From Desulfurococcaceae archaeon (lineage in GTDB: Archaea; Thermoproteota; Thermoprotei_A; Sulfolobales; Desulfurococcaceae): a stretch of DNA of 64,000 bases. Below the pieces are notes generated by a model. That model did not search any database. It was not told where the DNA came from and saw nothing but the letters and a program-made list of their open reading frames with translations. Made by a program: the position numbers and the translations under genes. Positions 37,017-47,226 of this stretch are shown here, in pieces. Every line of letters begins with the position of its first letter. Position 1 is the first letter of the stretch. Location: positions 1-64,000 of the forward strand of contig JAPWUD010000005.1 of NCBI GenBank assembly GCA_028275705.1. The letters are read 5' to 3'.

Positions 37017-37370
37017 TTGGAGGGGGGCAGAGACCCTGTTAAAATAATGGCGGAGCTATTGAAGTCTGGCGCTGTAATGCTAGCTGAAACATGCCCTGTT
37101 GAAGGCTGTAATCTCCCATTATTTAAACTGAGAAGTGGGGAGGTTGTATGTCCGGTTCATGGGAGAGTTCACATTGTTAAAACAGAGGAGGAGGCGAGGG
37201 AGATTTTCTCAAAGACATACTTAGTCCTCGTACTCGAGAAACTCGAAGCACTTGCATTGAGGACTATTGAGTCGCTGTCGAGTACTCCCGATGCAGACCC
37301 CACTGACTTAATTAAGTGGCTTGAGGTTCTTGAGAGAGTGAGGAGGATTAGATCTATGGCTAGGGAGTGA
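37017..37370 (+). CDS. Sjogren syndrome/scleroderma autoantigen 1-like zinc-binding protein
   Basis: LKSGAVMLAETCPVEGCNLPLFKLRSGEVVCPVHGR; TTG start. Confidence 0.75.
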   Translation: MEGGRDPVKIMAELLKSGAVMLAETCPVEGCNLPLFKLRSGEVVCPVHGRVHIVKTEEEAREIFSKTYLVLVLEKLEALALRTIESLSSTPDADPTDLIKWLEVLERVRRIRSMARE

Positions 37371-37992
37371 GCACTTTACTTAAAGCATTCAAAACAACTG
37401 CCTCCACGTCTCTATATACTTCTTCAATTGGTCTAGCGGCATTAATCGAGATCATTAACCCTCTTTTAACGAGCTCTAAGTATACTTCTCTAACTCTCCT
37501 TGCGAAATCAATTACTTCAAACTCTGGAAACCTAGTAGTCTTGAATTGCTTCCTCCTAAGCCCCGTCTCAGGGTCTACATCTAGGTATATTGTAACATCT
37601 GGCTTCAAAGCATACTTGTTTACTAAAAGAACCCATTCTATTGGCGCGCCGCTAGCTGCTTGATAAGCTACACTACTATACATATACCTATCTGAGACCA
37701 CAATAAACCCCGCCCTCAGTAGTGGAATAACTTTCCTCTTTAAGTGCAATAATCTATCAAGTGCGAAAGTCAATGCATCTACATATGCATCTCTATATTC
37801 ACTATACTTACCCCTAACAACCTCAACAATCTCAGAGTCTGTTGGTTCAAAAGTATACTCTGCTTTAAATCCTAATCCATTGAGTCTATCCACAAGCATT
37901 TTGCTAATAGTAGTTTTACCTGAACCATCAATACCCTCTAAAACTACAAATAACCCACTATACTCTATACTCGACACAGTATAGTCCACCAC
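37360..37992 (-). CDS. tmk: thymidylate kinase
   Basis: FVVLEGIDGSGKTTISKML; VVSDRYMYSSVAYQ. Confidence 0.94.
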   Translation of the reverse strand: MVDYTVSSIEYSGLFVVLEGIDGSGKTTISKMLVDRLNGLGFKAEYTFEPTDSEIVEVVRGKYSEYRDAYVDALTFALDRLLHLKRKVIPLLRAGFIVVSDRYMYSSVAYQAASGAPIEWVLLVNKYALKPDVTIYLDVDPETGLRRKQFKTTRFPEFEVIDFARRVREVYLELVKRGLMISINAARPIEEVYRDVEAVVLNALSKVLTP

Positions 37993-38371
37993 ACTCTTTC
38001 AATTCAATGACTAAACCGGGTTGAAGCCTAGAAATATCATCTCTACTCATAGTAAATAAAGGAATATCTGCTAGAACGCAACCAGCAACTAGGAGAGGCT
38101 CAACCTCCTCGACAATTATGCAAGATGGAGCTTTATTACTCTTCTTCAATGCATACATTACATATGGGCCGACAGTACTCCCCCTACTACCCTTAAAAAC
38201 AAGTATTTTTCCACTAATACAAATTAATTCATTTTCCCTTAAGCAACCAGTCTCTGGGTCTACCTCCCCGAAGAAGCTTAAATACCTATTTAAAACCAAC
38301 ACTTCACCACTACAGCTACCTGGAACAACTGGTCTAGCCTTTAAATCAGTGGCCACAGACGTATTTAACAA
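37958..38371 (-). CDS. aconitase X small subunit/DUF126 (phosphomevalonate dehydratase small subunit)
   Basis: KARPVVPGSCSGEVLVLNRYLSFFGEVDPETG; GSRGSTVGPYVMYALKKSNKAPSCII. Confidence 0.9.
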   Translation of the reverse strand: MLNTSVATDLKARPVVPGSCSGEVLVLNRYLSFFGEVDPETGCLRENELICISGKILVFKGSRGSTVGPYVMYALKKSNKAPSCIIVEEVEPLLVAGCVLADIPLFTMSRDDISRLQPGLVIELKECGGLYCVEYRV

Positions 38372-39518
38372 CCTCCTCGAGTGGGCTAATCCGCGTCTTC
38401 AACCCATGTATCCTCCTAAGGTAGAAAGCGGCCTTCCCACTATTGGTTAATACAACATCATACCTTTGCTTGAAGACAGAGACAACCGGACACGTACCAG
38501 TAGCTATATCCACACCTCTAGATTTCAAGTAGAATACAATATCGTGGAATTTAGCTAGATACTCTGGTGGAATAGTGATGAGTAACCCCCCTCTCTTCAC
38601 ACCACCATACTTAACCACTAGGTTTTTAACTCTAAGTAATTCAAATGGGTGTAAGTGAGGGCATCCAATATACCCTAATACACTATCTCTACTTGAAACA
38701 TCGGGACCAATGTAATCCTCTAGATCGCCTCTCTCAATAAATACCTCGTCTCTAATTTCAAGGGAGAATGTTTTCCTCGGAGTAACACCCTCAATAATAG
38801 CGATCGCGTGGCTACCACTAGCAGCCATAGATGCTAGTAGTACCTTGAGATCTCCAAAACCCATGTTTTTAAAACCAGTTAGAACAGGTATCTCACGTAT
38901 ATTTTCACCAATCCACAATCCAATAGCTCCTACAGGGTACTTCTCCACCATTGGATCTAATCTAACACGTATCCTCCCAACTCTATTATCCAAAATGTGT
39001 AATCCAGCCTTATAGGTATAACCCGTTATAGAAGATGCTAGTGCTATGGGACCCCCCTCTCTATTAGTATATGCACCATAAATAGAGTTTGCATATATGA
39101 CAGCACTGCTCTCACCCCACGCTAAGTGCTCTCCTGGCAATGGGGGCCTGTAATAGTATGGAATACAAGTAAAGACTGGTTTAAAACCCATATTTACTAG
39201 TGCATTATCTATAGCTCTCTGCTCCATGTAATACCTATTATCAATAATCCTTGAAAACCCAGAGTAGTCTATGCAACCAGGGTTTATTGTTGTATATACT
39301 CGTGCTCTCCCACCACCCTTGTAGAAGTCGATAATTAAGTCTAATCCATGCTTACCAATGTTGGAGTATGAAACCCCAGATATATGTGCATGCTTTACCT
39401 CAACTAACTCACTGGCCCCTACAGCATCCCCCACTCTAACAAGCAGCTCCATTGCTTTAGCAATAGCCCAGCCATAATCCCCTCTGAGTAATCTCTCCTG
39501 CTCTCTAGTTAAATACAC
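38346..39518 (-). CDS. aconitase X catalytic subunit/DUF521 (phosphomevalonate dehydratase large subunit)
   Basis: MYLTREQERLLRGDYGWAIAKAMELLVRVGDA; GESSAVIYANSIYGAYTNREGGP. Confidence 0.92.
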   Translation of the reverse strand: MYLTREQERLLRGDYGWAIAKAMELLVRVGDAVGASELVEVKHAHISGVSYSNIGKHGLDLIIDFYKGGGRARVYTTINPGCIDYSGFSRIIDNRYYMEQRAIDNALVNMGFKPVFTCIPYYYRPPLPGEHLAWGESSAVIYANSIYGAYTNREGGPIALASSITGYTYKAGLHILDNRVGRIRVRLDPMVEKYPVGAIGLWIGENIREIPVLTGFKNMGFGDLKVLLASMAASGSHAIAIIEGVTPRKTFSLEIRDEVFIERGDLEDYIGPDVSSRDSVLGYIGCPHLHPFELLRVKNLVVKYGGVKRGGLLITIPPEYLAKFHDIVFYLKSRGVDIATGTCPVVSVFKQRYDVVLTNSGKAAFYLRRIHGLKTRISPLEEVVKYVCGH

Positions 39519-40804
39519 TATGGAATCCCAACTCTCCTATACTTCTCATATGGCTCATTGCGGGGAGTGATAGCGATCAATACTAACTTGTCTCCAACAC
39601 CATTAGAACTCCTGGGGTCCAGTGTACTACCCCTAATATTCTTCAACACAATAACATCCTCACCACTCTTAACCCTCGTTGCAATAGCCCACTCCACCAT
39701 TAATGGGTCATCTACATCTATATCATCATCTACAACGACAACGTGTTTAACACTAGGATGAGCAGATATAGCGACAATGCCTGCAAGCCTTGCATCACCC
39801 TCACTACAACTCCTAGATATAGATACAATAGCGTGAAGCCACATTGACCCACCCTCAGTTAACCTCACGGTTTTAACACATGGAACTGCACGCTTCAAGT
39901 CAGTATACATACGGGCCTCTCTCGGTAAACCCATGAGTAGTAAGTGCTCCCATAACCCAGGCACAATAGCGTGTATGATGGGTGGCCTACGCTTAGAGAC
40001 GTACATTTCTTCCGCTATGAAGACGGGTTGCTCTCTCTCAATATCAGGTAGTAGGAGAATATCGGTGAAAGGCCCCTCTCTACTCTTTTTATCCCTCGAT
40101 AAAACACCCTCGACAACTACACTAGCACTTGCTGGAATAGGTATACCGTACCTAGGGGTCTTCACTACTCTGTGTTCACCCCCAAGCGAAGCCCCCACCT
40201 CGACCTCGAAGACCCCGAGAGGTGGACTCAACGCTGCAGCTAGCTCTTGAATTGGATCCAAGCCTAGAACCATTGCGACAGGCGTATCTAACCCCTTCTC
40301 AGAGTACTTTGAGTAAATGTAGTGTAAGTGTCTTGGAACAATCCTCAGTGTCGCTGTCTCACGTGATAGATACATTGTTCTATGGTAACTGGCATTGCAT
40401 ATTTTCTCGAAGCAAGCTATATAGATAGAGCTTGTGAGGTAGTATCCTCCATCCTCTACATAGTATTTAATAAATGGTAGAACCCCAAGGTCAACACTTA
40501 CACTCTCGAAGAAATCCCAGAAGCTAACAGTCTCTAGTAATGAATCCCTCACACTAAATCCCTCTACCTTATCATACACATCCTCAATGCCCCTAACACT
40601 GAGCAACTTAACAAAATCAATTCTACTAGTGAATAAATTCGAGTATACTGGGTAATCCCCCCGATTCTTCAATCTAGCTAGTAAAACACTTCCCCTCCTC
40701 CTTGAACTCAATCTTGTCAACTCATATTCGGGGTCTACTAAGCCGACATCAATGACTTCCTTGCCAAGCCTCAGTGCATATATGTGTAAATCCTCCAGGT
40801 TCAC
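39518..40804 (-). CDS. UbiD-family decarboxylase (candidate anhydromevalonate phosphate decarboxylase)
   Basis: HRTMYLSRETATLRIVPRHLHYIYSKYSEKGLDTPVAMVLGLDP; EGPFTD; VVVDDDIDVDDPLMVEWAIATR. Confidence 0.93.
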   Translation of the reverse strand: MNLEDLHIYALRLGKEVIDVGLVDPEYELTRLSSRRRGSVLLARLKNRGDYPVYSNLFTSRIDFVKLLSVRGIEDVYDKVEGFSVRDSLLETVSFWDFFESVSVDLGVLPFIKYYVEDGGYYLTSSIYIACFEKICNASYHRTMYLSRETATLRIVPRHLHYIYSKYSEKGLDTPVAMVLGLDPIQELAAALSPPLGVFEVEVGASLGGEHRVVKTPRYGIPIPASASVVVEGVLSRDKKSREGPFTDILLLPDIEREQPVFIAEEMYVSKRRPPIIHAIVPGLWEHLLLMGLPREARMYTDLKRAVPCVKTVRLTEGGSMWLHAIVSISRSCSEGDARLAGIVAISAHPSVKHVVVVDDDIDVDDPLMVEWAIATRVKSGEDVIVLKNIRGSTLDPRSSNGVGDKLVLIAITPRNEPYEKYRRVGIP

Positions 40805-42051
40805 TGCCCACCAACCTCTAAGTACTCTTCTATATAGTTCTCACTTAATTTTATCCTAGACAACTTCAACACCCTTGCTCTACCAGTATACTTTGTCTTT
40901 ACAACTATCTCGCGGTTTTCAAAATTAAATTTCTCGATTAAACATGGGTAGTCTGTTGAGCCTGCTTCTCCAATAGAGCAGTACAGGTTTTTCTCAAAAC
41001 CTGGAGTGTAAACCTTGATCTTCTCAAATCCAAGCTTCTTCAACTCCTCTACATTATAGCCTCTAACAACACCATATATGTGTAATGCCCCTGAGAAGCC
41101 AGTGGCGTAGATTACCCTACCATCTATGAATTGAGATATTGTGTTTGCATCAACCTCTCTACCAGTGAATAATGGGTGTCCAATAACAACTAAATCATCC
41201 ATTTTCAACTTAGTAAAACCAGCATTCTCCAAGAACACACTATACCTTAAACTCCTAAGTAGCCTACGCTCATCCCTACTCCGAGTCTTCCTGTGGATTG
41301 GTGCAGGAAGCTCGTAAACACCTACTCCAACCTTGGAGAGATCTCTGAACACGCCTTGCAGTTCTTCACCCAAAACGAATATTGCGTCTGGTTTAAACCT
41401 CTCAATGAATAACACTTTGTGGAGTATTCCAGACTCGTCTTTAACCCAACCATCGGTATCTACCACGATTGAGTTATAGCCTTTGCTTAGAGCAATGTTT
41501 GAGAGTAGTATGGTTTCATATATTATTGCGTGTCCATAGTACTGTGGCTTATTGTCTCCAATAAACCTCATGTATATTGGCTCTAGCTCTGAGAGCCAGT
41601 ATACTTGCTTAGTAGAAGAGCCCATAGTGACGAAGCAGGGTGGGCCGATATCAGCTTGTCCAACATCACTATCTACTGCAACTGGTTTTAAGCCCCTTGA
41701 GATCATTTTATTGAATAGAATTGTTGTGAGAGAAGTCTTCCCGCAGTCTACACACCCTAACACCATTATTTTTCTATAGCCTTTATTTAATGCATCATCT
41801 ACTAGTTTTATCTTTAATAAGTAGGGGTCTGAGGGATCTAATGACTGTATTTGTGAATCCTCGATCATTGATACCTCCAACTCGGAGGCTTCATCCGCTA
41901 CTACGACGTAGTTTCTAGTCTTGTGTACAGTGAATTTCTCACCCGGCTTTACAATTCTTCCATGTACATCTAAGCACCCACTTCTCAGTGTGACGTGCAT
42001 TGGTCCATATAGTTTAACGGCTTCACCTGGGTCTAGTTTTAAGAGAGGCAT
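40801..42051 (-). CDS. Clp1/Grc3-like polynucleotide 5'-hydroxyl kinase
   Basis: VMVLGCVDCGKTSLTTILFNKM; VDSDVGQADIGPPCFVTMG; VVDTDGWV. Confidence 0.9.
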   Translation of the reverse strand: MPLLKLDPGEAVKLYGPMHVTLRSGCLDVHGRIVKPGEKFTVHKTRNYVVVADEASELEVSMIEDSQIQSLDPSDPYLLKIKLVDDALNKGYRKIMVLGCVDCGKTSLTTILFNKMISRGLKPVAVDSDVGQADIGPPCFVTMGSSTKQVYWLSELEPIYMRFIGDNKPQYYGHAIIYETILLSNIALSKGYNSIVVDTDGWVKDESGILHKVLFIERFKPDAIFVLGEELQGVFRDLSKVGVGVYELPAPIHRKTRSRDERRLLRSLRYSVFLENAGFTKLKMDDLVVIGHPLFTGREVDANTISQFIDGRVIYATGFSGALHIYGVVRGYNVEELKKLGFEKIKVYTPGFEKNLYCSIGEAGSTDYPCLIEKFNFENREIVVKTKYTGRARVLKLSRIKLSENYIEEYLEVGGQ

Positions 42052-42052
42052 T

Positions 42053-42706
42053 TTATAGTACCTCTACACCCTTACTTAGTGCAATTCTATACGCGGCATA
42101 AATGTCTCTATACCTAAATGGCTTCAAACCTCTAAGTTTTTTGTAAAGGTATGTAGCTTCCTCCACTCTATTCTTACTGGGGGTTGTACTATACTCGTCG
42201 ACAACCTCTACGTGTAAATCCCTATACTTAGCCTTAATAGCGTGTATTACATCGCTTGAATTAGAGCCGGAGCCTATCTTTACCCTTAGTTCTTTAAATG
42301 GCATACAAGACAACACGTACTCTACATCCCTAATTAAATCCCCAACTCCACCAATCCCGTATAATAAGAGTATTTCATCCCCTAAGAACACGTAGCTTAT
42401 AGACTCCCCGGGGTCTACACCGACAATAATGCTTTTAAAACCCGTGACATACATTGTTGCAAGTAATGCTTTCTCAAGGCTCCTACAGGATTTCTCAGGG
42501 TCGTAGACGACGAGTACGTCTCCTCTATGCGAGAGATCTCTACTAACTGCCTCTAGATCCGTGTAGACTACACTTCCATAGGGGACATCTGTAGGAGTGT
42601 AGTAGTGGTGGAATATAATCCCCCTTCTCTTTACAATATCAAGTACCCTCATAAACCACTTTGAATCATAAATAGCTATGACTAATGGCCTTCTCTGCAA
42701 AACCAA
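42053..42706 (-). CDS. hypothetical protein; possible RuvC/YqgF-like (RNase H-fold) nuclease
   Basis: IIVGVDPGESISYVFL early Asp motif and C-terminal EEATYLYKKLRG...YRDIYAAYRIALSKG. Confidence 0.5.
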   Translation of the reverse strand: MVLQRRPLVIAIYDSKWFMRVLDIVKRRGIIFHHYYTPTDVPYGSVVYTDLEAVSRDLSHRGDVLVVYDPEKSCRSLEKALLATMYVTGFKSIIVGVDPGESISYVFLGDEILLLYGIGGVGDLIRDVEYVLSCMPFKELRVKIGSGSNSSDVIHAIKAKYRDLHVEVVDEYSTTPSKNRVEEATYLYKKLRGLKPFRYRDIYAAYRIALSKGVEVL

Positions 42707-42770
42707 CTAATCCCTATTACACTATATTAGAGTAAGAGAGTGATTTATAACAATCTGGGTGTAGTTTAAA

Positions 42771-43397
42771 GTGCAGTACTATACAGGGAACAGTGAACTG
42801 GACAAATACATTGAGGAGTCGCTTAGTATACTATTCTACGGGCCAGCGGCAGCGGGTAAAACCACACTCCTCTTGACAATAGCTGGAGAGCTATGTAAAC
42901 ACCACCCCTGCGTTTATGTTTCAACCGAGGAAACACTACACTATGAGAGAGTTGCAAAAAACCCCGATAAGTATGAAAAAGCCTTGTTTACAGAGGCTTA
43001 TGATTATGACGAATTATTGAAGACGGCAATAGCAATTAGTGCTTTAAAACCAAGGTACGTCTTCATAGATAGTATAAACTCTTTATTTCGACTGGAAGCA
43101 CTCAAGGAGGGTTCTGTGGAAAAACTAGCTTTCATAACAAGCCTCCTCTTGGAGACCGTTGAGAGAAATAGTGGAAAATTATTTGCATCAGCCCAGGTTA
43201 GGTCTAGCGAAGCTGGGGAAGTAGAGGCGTCGGGGATTAAGATACTAGACTACTACTTTGATTTAATTGTAAGCATATTAATTGATAGTGAGAATAAGAG
43301 AATACTTAGAGTTATTAAATCCCCAGTTAAAACCATTAAAGAGGCAGCCGAGTTGAAGTTTGCAATTACAGAGAGTGGAGTGGTGTGGTATGTTTAG
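42771..43397 (+). CDS. RadA/RadB-like RecA-superfamily paralog
   Basis: Walker A FYGPAAAGKTT, Walker B RYVFIDSINSLF; lacks full-length RadA N-terminus. Confidence 0.85.
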   Translation: MQYYTGNSELDKYIEESLSILFYGPAAAGKTTLLLTIAGELCKHHPCVYVSTEETLHYERVAKNPDKYEKALFTEAYDYDELLKTAIAISALKPRYVFIDSINSLFRLEALKEGSVEKLAFITSLLLETVERNSGKLFASAQVRSSEAGEVEASGIKILDYYFDLIVSILIDSENKRILRVIKSPVKTIKEAAELKFAITESGVVWYV

Positions 43398-43905
43398 TGA
43401 TAATGGCTTCATTCAGTGGCTGATCAAGTACTACCTACCACCAATGATAGCTAACGCTCTACCCGTGCTTGTTAAGGGTGTTAAAAGAATAGATGCGGGG
43501 AGGGTGTTCATTGATGGGAAACCACTACTAGGCGAGAACAAGACGTGGGAGGGGTTGTTTACAGGGCTAGTTGCCTCATATATAGCAGGGTCTTCACTCT
43601 CGGTAATATATAGTGATCCACAATTACCACTATTATCCACAGGTGCTGGTTTATTTGCCCTACTCGGAGACATACTCGGTGCCTTCATTAAGAGGAGGAT
43701 TGGGTTGAAGCCGGGGGAGCCGGCTTTATTCCTCGATCAATGGGACTTCGCACTGGGATCTACATTTTTCTACTATATTACGGGTACTACACAGGTTTAT
43801 AGTAAACCTCTTTTCGTATTGTTAATGCTTATAGTGGTCTTCACCCTCCACGTTGGGACAAATTTAATCGCCTATTTGTTAGGTTTAAAACACTCAAAGC
43901 TTTAA
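43390..43905 (+). CDS. carS: CDP-archaeol synthase
   Basis: LPPMIANALPVLVKG, PLLGENKTWEGL, GDILGAFIKRRIGLKPGEPALFLDQWDF. Confidence 0.93.
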   Translation: MFSDNGFIQWLIKYYLPPMIANALPVLVKGVKRIDAGRVFIDGKPLLGENKTWEGLFTGLVASYIAGSSLSVIYSDPQLPLLSTGAGLFALLGDILGAFIKRRIGLKPGEPALFLDQWDFALGSTFFYYITGTTQVYSKPLFVLLMLIVVFTLHVGTNLIAYLLGLKHSKL

Positions 43906-43948
43906 TTATATAAAGCAATTATAGCTATATACGCTAGAGGTGTGTGCT

Positions 43949-44239
43949 TTGGCGAGGTATCCAAAGGTTATAGTGACTTATTGCCCGAAGTGCAGAACAC
44001 ACACAGAGCACTCTGTAACAATCTATAAGCATGGAAAAAGGAGGAGTCTTGCTGAGGGGGAGAGGAGGTATGCTAGGAAGAAGAGGGGGTATGGATCTAA
44101 GAGAAAGCCCGAGCAGAAGAGATTTGCTAAGACAACAAAGAAAGTCGTATTGAAGTTGAAGTGCAGTAAGTGTGGTTATGTTACTCATAGGAGGGGGATT
44201 AGGCTTAAGAAGGCGGAGCTTGTGGAGGTGACTAAGTAG
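43949..44239 (+). CDS. rpl44e: 50S ribosomal protein L44e
   Basis: [11 protein letters not shown]...[27 protein letters not shown]. Confidence 0.97.
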   Translation: MARYPKVIVTYCPKCRTHTEHSVTIYKHGKRRSLAEGERRYARKKRGYGSKRKPEQKRFAKTTKKVVLKLKCSKCGYVTHRRGIRLKKAELVEVTK

Positions 44240-44439
44240 TGAGGAAGAGGAGTATACTAATACCAATGCCTAGGAGTAGATTCTATAGAGTTGTATGCAA
44301 GAATTGCGGTGCTGAAAACATTGTATTTAGCCACGCATCCTACCCAGCACGCTGTAAAGTATGTGGTTCGCAGATAGTAAAGCCGAGTGGTGGTAGAGCA
44401 AAAATAGTTGACGCTGAGATAGTTGCAGAACTTGGATAG
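44239..44439 (+). CDS. rps27e: 30S ribosomal protein S27e
   Basis: [42 protein letters not shown]. Confidence 0.96.
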   Translation: MRKRSILIPMPRSRFYRVVCKNCGAENIVFSHASYPARCKVCGSQIVKPSGGRAKIVDAEIVAELG

Positions 44440-44526
44440 CACTGTGATTTCTTCACTCTGAGTGAAAAGTATATATTCTCAACCCTACATACTATGTTCT
44501 CGCTATGAGTGACGGGTGCTTGATCT

Positions 44527-44802
44527 ATGAGTAGGGATCAAGTGGTTGGGTGGATCTTGGTTGTGGTTTCAATCGTCGTGATCATAGTGTATACCTACAT
44601 AATGTTCACCCCCCACTGGGAAATACTCACAAAAATCACCCTAGTTGTAGCCATTATAGGAGTATTCGGCATATTGGGGTGGATTGGCTATACATTGGCA
44701 ACTACTCCACCTCCAAAACCAATTGAGGAAATTGAAAAGGAAATCGAGGAGGAACTCAAGAAACTAGAGCAAGAGGCAAAGAAGGAGGAAAAAACAACAT
44801 AG
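44527..44802 (+). CDS. small two-TM membrane protein with charged C-terminal tail
   Basis: Two hydrophobic helices then EEIEKEIEEELKKLEQEAKKEEK. Confidence 0.7.
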   Translation: MSRDQVVGWILVVVSIVVIIVYTYIMFTPHWEILTKITLVVAIIGVFGILGWIGYTLATTPPPKPIEEIEKEIEEELKKLEQEAKKEEKTT

Positions 44803-44809
44803 TGGGGGG

Positions 44810-45085
44810 TCAACAACTAGAATATATGTTAACCCCTGCTCTGCAAAGCCTAAACACTGTTTTTGTACATCCCTTTAATGGCGCAACTCTAAAGTAGACT
44901 TTTTGAGGCTCCCCCTCGGGGTTGATAAATCCAATTGAATCTCGAGTGGACTCAGGGCTCTTAGAGCCAGGGTTCTTACTGCAGTATTCCTCACACGCTT
45001 TTGCCATTTCTTCACTTACAAATAGCGATCTACATATACTGCACGCATAGTATTTACTTCCATTTATTTCCACAATGTAGACCAA
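44810..45085 (-). CDS. small Cys-rich protein, possible zinc finger
   Basis: YYACSICRSLFVSEEMAKACEEYC. Confidence 0.6.
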   Translation of the reverse strand: MVYIVEINGSKYYACSICRSLFVSEEMAKACEEYCSKNPGSKSPESTRDSIGFINPEGEPQKVYFRVAPLKGCTKTVFRLCRAGVNIYSSC

Positions 45086-45199
45086 TAGATCACCCTTTAT
45101 CCAAGTAGTTCAGCAAGCAATAATCCTCACCAATCAGTGTTCGGATCCCTCATCACGCCATTATTAATCCTAATTAATTTAGTAAAAATAGGGTCTTTT

Positions 45200-46030
45200 A
45201 TGTGTAGGATTATGTCGCTAGCGTTTACGAGTGAGAAATCAAACCTTGTAGATTTATTTATAAATGCCTTCATTAAAGCCTCCAGATATGACCCATACTT
45301 AGAGCGATTAAGCAGTGAAGCCTCACATGGAGATGGATGGGGTATAGCATCCATTAGTTTTCAAGACAACAGGCCTCATGTCTACTACTATAAATCAGCT
45401 GACCCCGTATACACAGATAGCTCGGAGAAAGCGTTGAAGTCTATAGTTAATAACTTGAAGAAACATGACTATTCACTAGTTATTATTCACGCGCGTAAAG
45501 CATCACGTAGCGAACCCATTGGGGAGAAGTACTCACATCCATTCTACATAGAGGTAGATGGGTTAAAAGCGTGGTTTATACACAATGGTAGCGCGGATAA
45601 GAAAGTCCTTGGAGATAAACTCGGGTTAGACCCAAGAACACACGTGGATTCAGAGCTCTTGGGTAGACTATTAGTTTTAGAGATAGATAAATGCGTGAGG
45701 AGTGGAGGGGTTATCCAGGATTGCGTATATAGAGCCTATAGTGTATCAAAGGACTATATACTGGAGAAGAGTGCTTTGAATACATCCCTACTCATATCGA
45801 GGAATACATGGTGTGAGCTCTACACATCACACTGGGTTAAAAATCCAGGTAGTGATGCTAGGAGGGAGTATTACTCAATAATTGCATATGAAACACGGGG
45901 TTTTACTGCATCCTGCTCAATCACCATTAAGAACTACCTACCGGGCGATGTTAAAGCTATGATTAAAGTACTAGAACCAGGGATTTACAAGTTGACACCT
46001 GAGTGTATCTCGAGGATATTTAACCTATAG
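45200..46030 (+). CDS. class II glutamine amidotransferase-like (Ntn hydrolase)
   Basis: Met-Cys N-terminus MCRIMSLAF, SHGDGWGIASI, IIHARKAS, WFIHNGS. Confidence 0.88.
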   Translation: MCRIMSLAFTSEKSNLVDLFINAFIKASRYDPYLERLSSEASHGDGWGIASISFQDNRPHVYYYKSADPVYTDSSEKALKSIVNNLKKHDYSLVIIHARKASRSEPIGEKYSHPFYIEVDGLKAWFIHNGSADKKVLGDKLGLDPRTHVDSELLGRLLVLEIDKCVRSGGVIQDCVYRAYSVSKDYILEKSALNTSLLISRNTWCELYTSHWVKNPGSDARREYYSIIAYETRGFTASCSITIKNYLPGDVKAMIKVLEPGIYKLTPECISRIFNL

Positions 46031-46051
46031 TCCTGTAGGGGTTGATCCACT

Positions 46052-47167
46052 TTGACTAGGAGGAAAGTAGGCTTCATTGTAAACCCAATCGCGGGTATGG
46101 GGGGGTCTGTGGGGTTGAAGGGGACTGATGGAGAAGCATATTATAAAGCAATTGAGCGTGGTGCTAAGCCAGTCTCACCGCGAAGGGCCCTTGAATTCCT
46201 TAACTCCATTAAATCAAGTGGTTTCGAGATCTACGCTGCTGCGGGTAAAATGGGTGTAGAGTATGTGTTAAAGAGTATTCATAGAGATAAATTAATGGGT
46301 GTAGTTGGCGAGGAGAAGGAGTATACGAGTAGAATTGACACTGTAAACGCGGCCCGAGTGCTTCGTAGCCAAGTAGATATAATAGTCTTCGTGGGTGGTG
46401 ATGGAACAGCTAGAGACATATGTGAGGCTATTAATACCTCAATACCTGTTCTAGGTGTACCTAGTGGTGTGAAGATGTTTAGCTCCGTCTTCGCTATAAA
46501 TCCCGTTGCAGCTGCATACATACTTGAGAGGTTCTTAAATGGCGAGGTATCTATAGTTGAGCGTGAAGTACTAGATATTGATGAAGAGTCGTATAGGAGG
46601 GATGAGCTCAATATAAAGCTCTATGGATACCTACTAGTGCCGGTGGCAGACGGCTTGCTTCAATCATCTAAAACAATTTACACGGGTGTAGATGAAGAAT
46701 ACGCTAAGGAATCCATTGCTGAATACATTATTGAAAACATGGAGGAGAATACTCCATACATACTTGGGCCGGGGTCAAGTGTTAAGAAGATCTGTGTGAA
46801 ACTAGGTTTAAACTGCACTCTTCTAGGATTCGACATAGTTTTAAACAAGAAGCTACTAGTGAAGGATGCTTGGGAGAAGGATATACTAGACGTAGTTGAT
46901 AAGTATGGTAGAGTCAAGGTAGTTTTAACACCCATTGGTGGACAGGGATTTCTACTTGGGAGAGGTAATCAACAACTATCCCCTCGTGTTTTAGCGAAAA
47001 TAAGTAAAGACGACTTAATTATTGTTGCAACAGAGAATAAAATTAGGGATACACCAGTCTTACTCGTTGATACTGGAGACCCCAGTATAGATAGGAAATT
47101 CATAGGCTACGTAAAGGTTCTCGTCGACTACAATAGATTCATTGTAGTAAAGGTTAGTGCCGGCTGA
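46052..47167 (+). CDS. ATP-NAD kinase family protein
   Basis: GFIVNPIAGMGGSVGLKGTDG; FVGGDGTARDI; GVPSGVKMFSSVFAINP. Confidence 0.92.
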   Translation: MTRRKVGFIVNPIAGMGGSVGLKGTDGEAYYKAIERGAKPVSPRRALEFLNSIKSSGFEIYAAAGKMGVEYVLKSIHRDKLMGVVGEEKEYTSRIDTVNAARVLRSQVDIIVFVGGDGTARDICEAINTSIPVLGVPSGVKMFSSVFAINPVAAAYILERFLNGEVSIVEREVLDIDEESYRRDELNIKLYGYLLVPVADGLLQSSKTIYTGVDEEYAKESIAEYIIENMEENTPYILGPGSSVKKICVKLGLNCTLLGFDIVLNKKLLVKDAWEKDILDVVDKYGRVKVVLTPIGGQGFLLGRGNQQLSPRVLAKISKDDLIIVATENKIRDTPVLLVDTGDPSIDRKFIGYVKVLVDYNRFIVVKVSAG

Positions 47168-47226
47168 GCGTTCTTTAAAACTTATTAAGTTTCTAGTACA
47201 CATTAAACACGTTGAGGTGTATAGAG

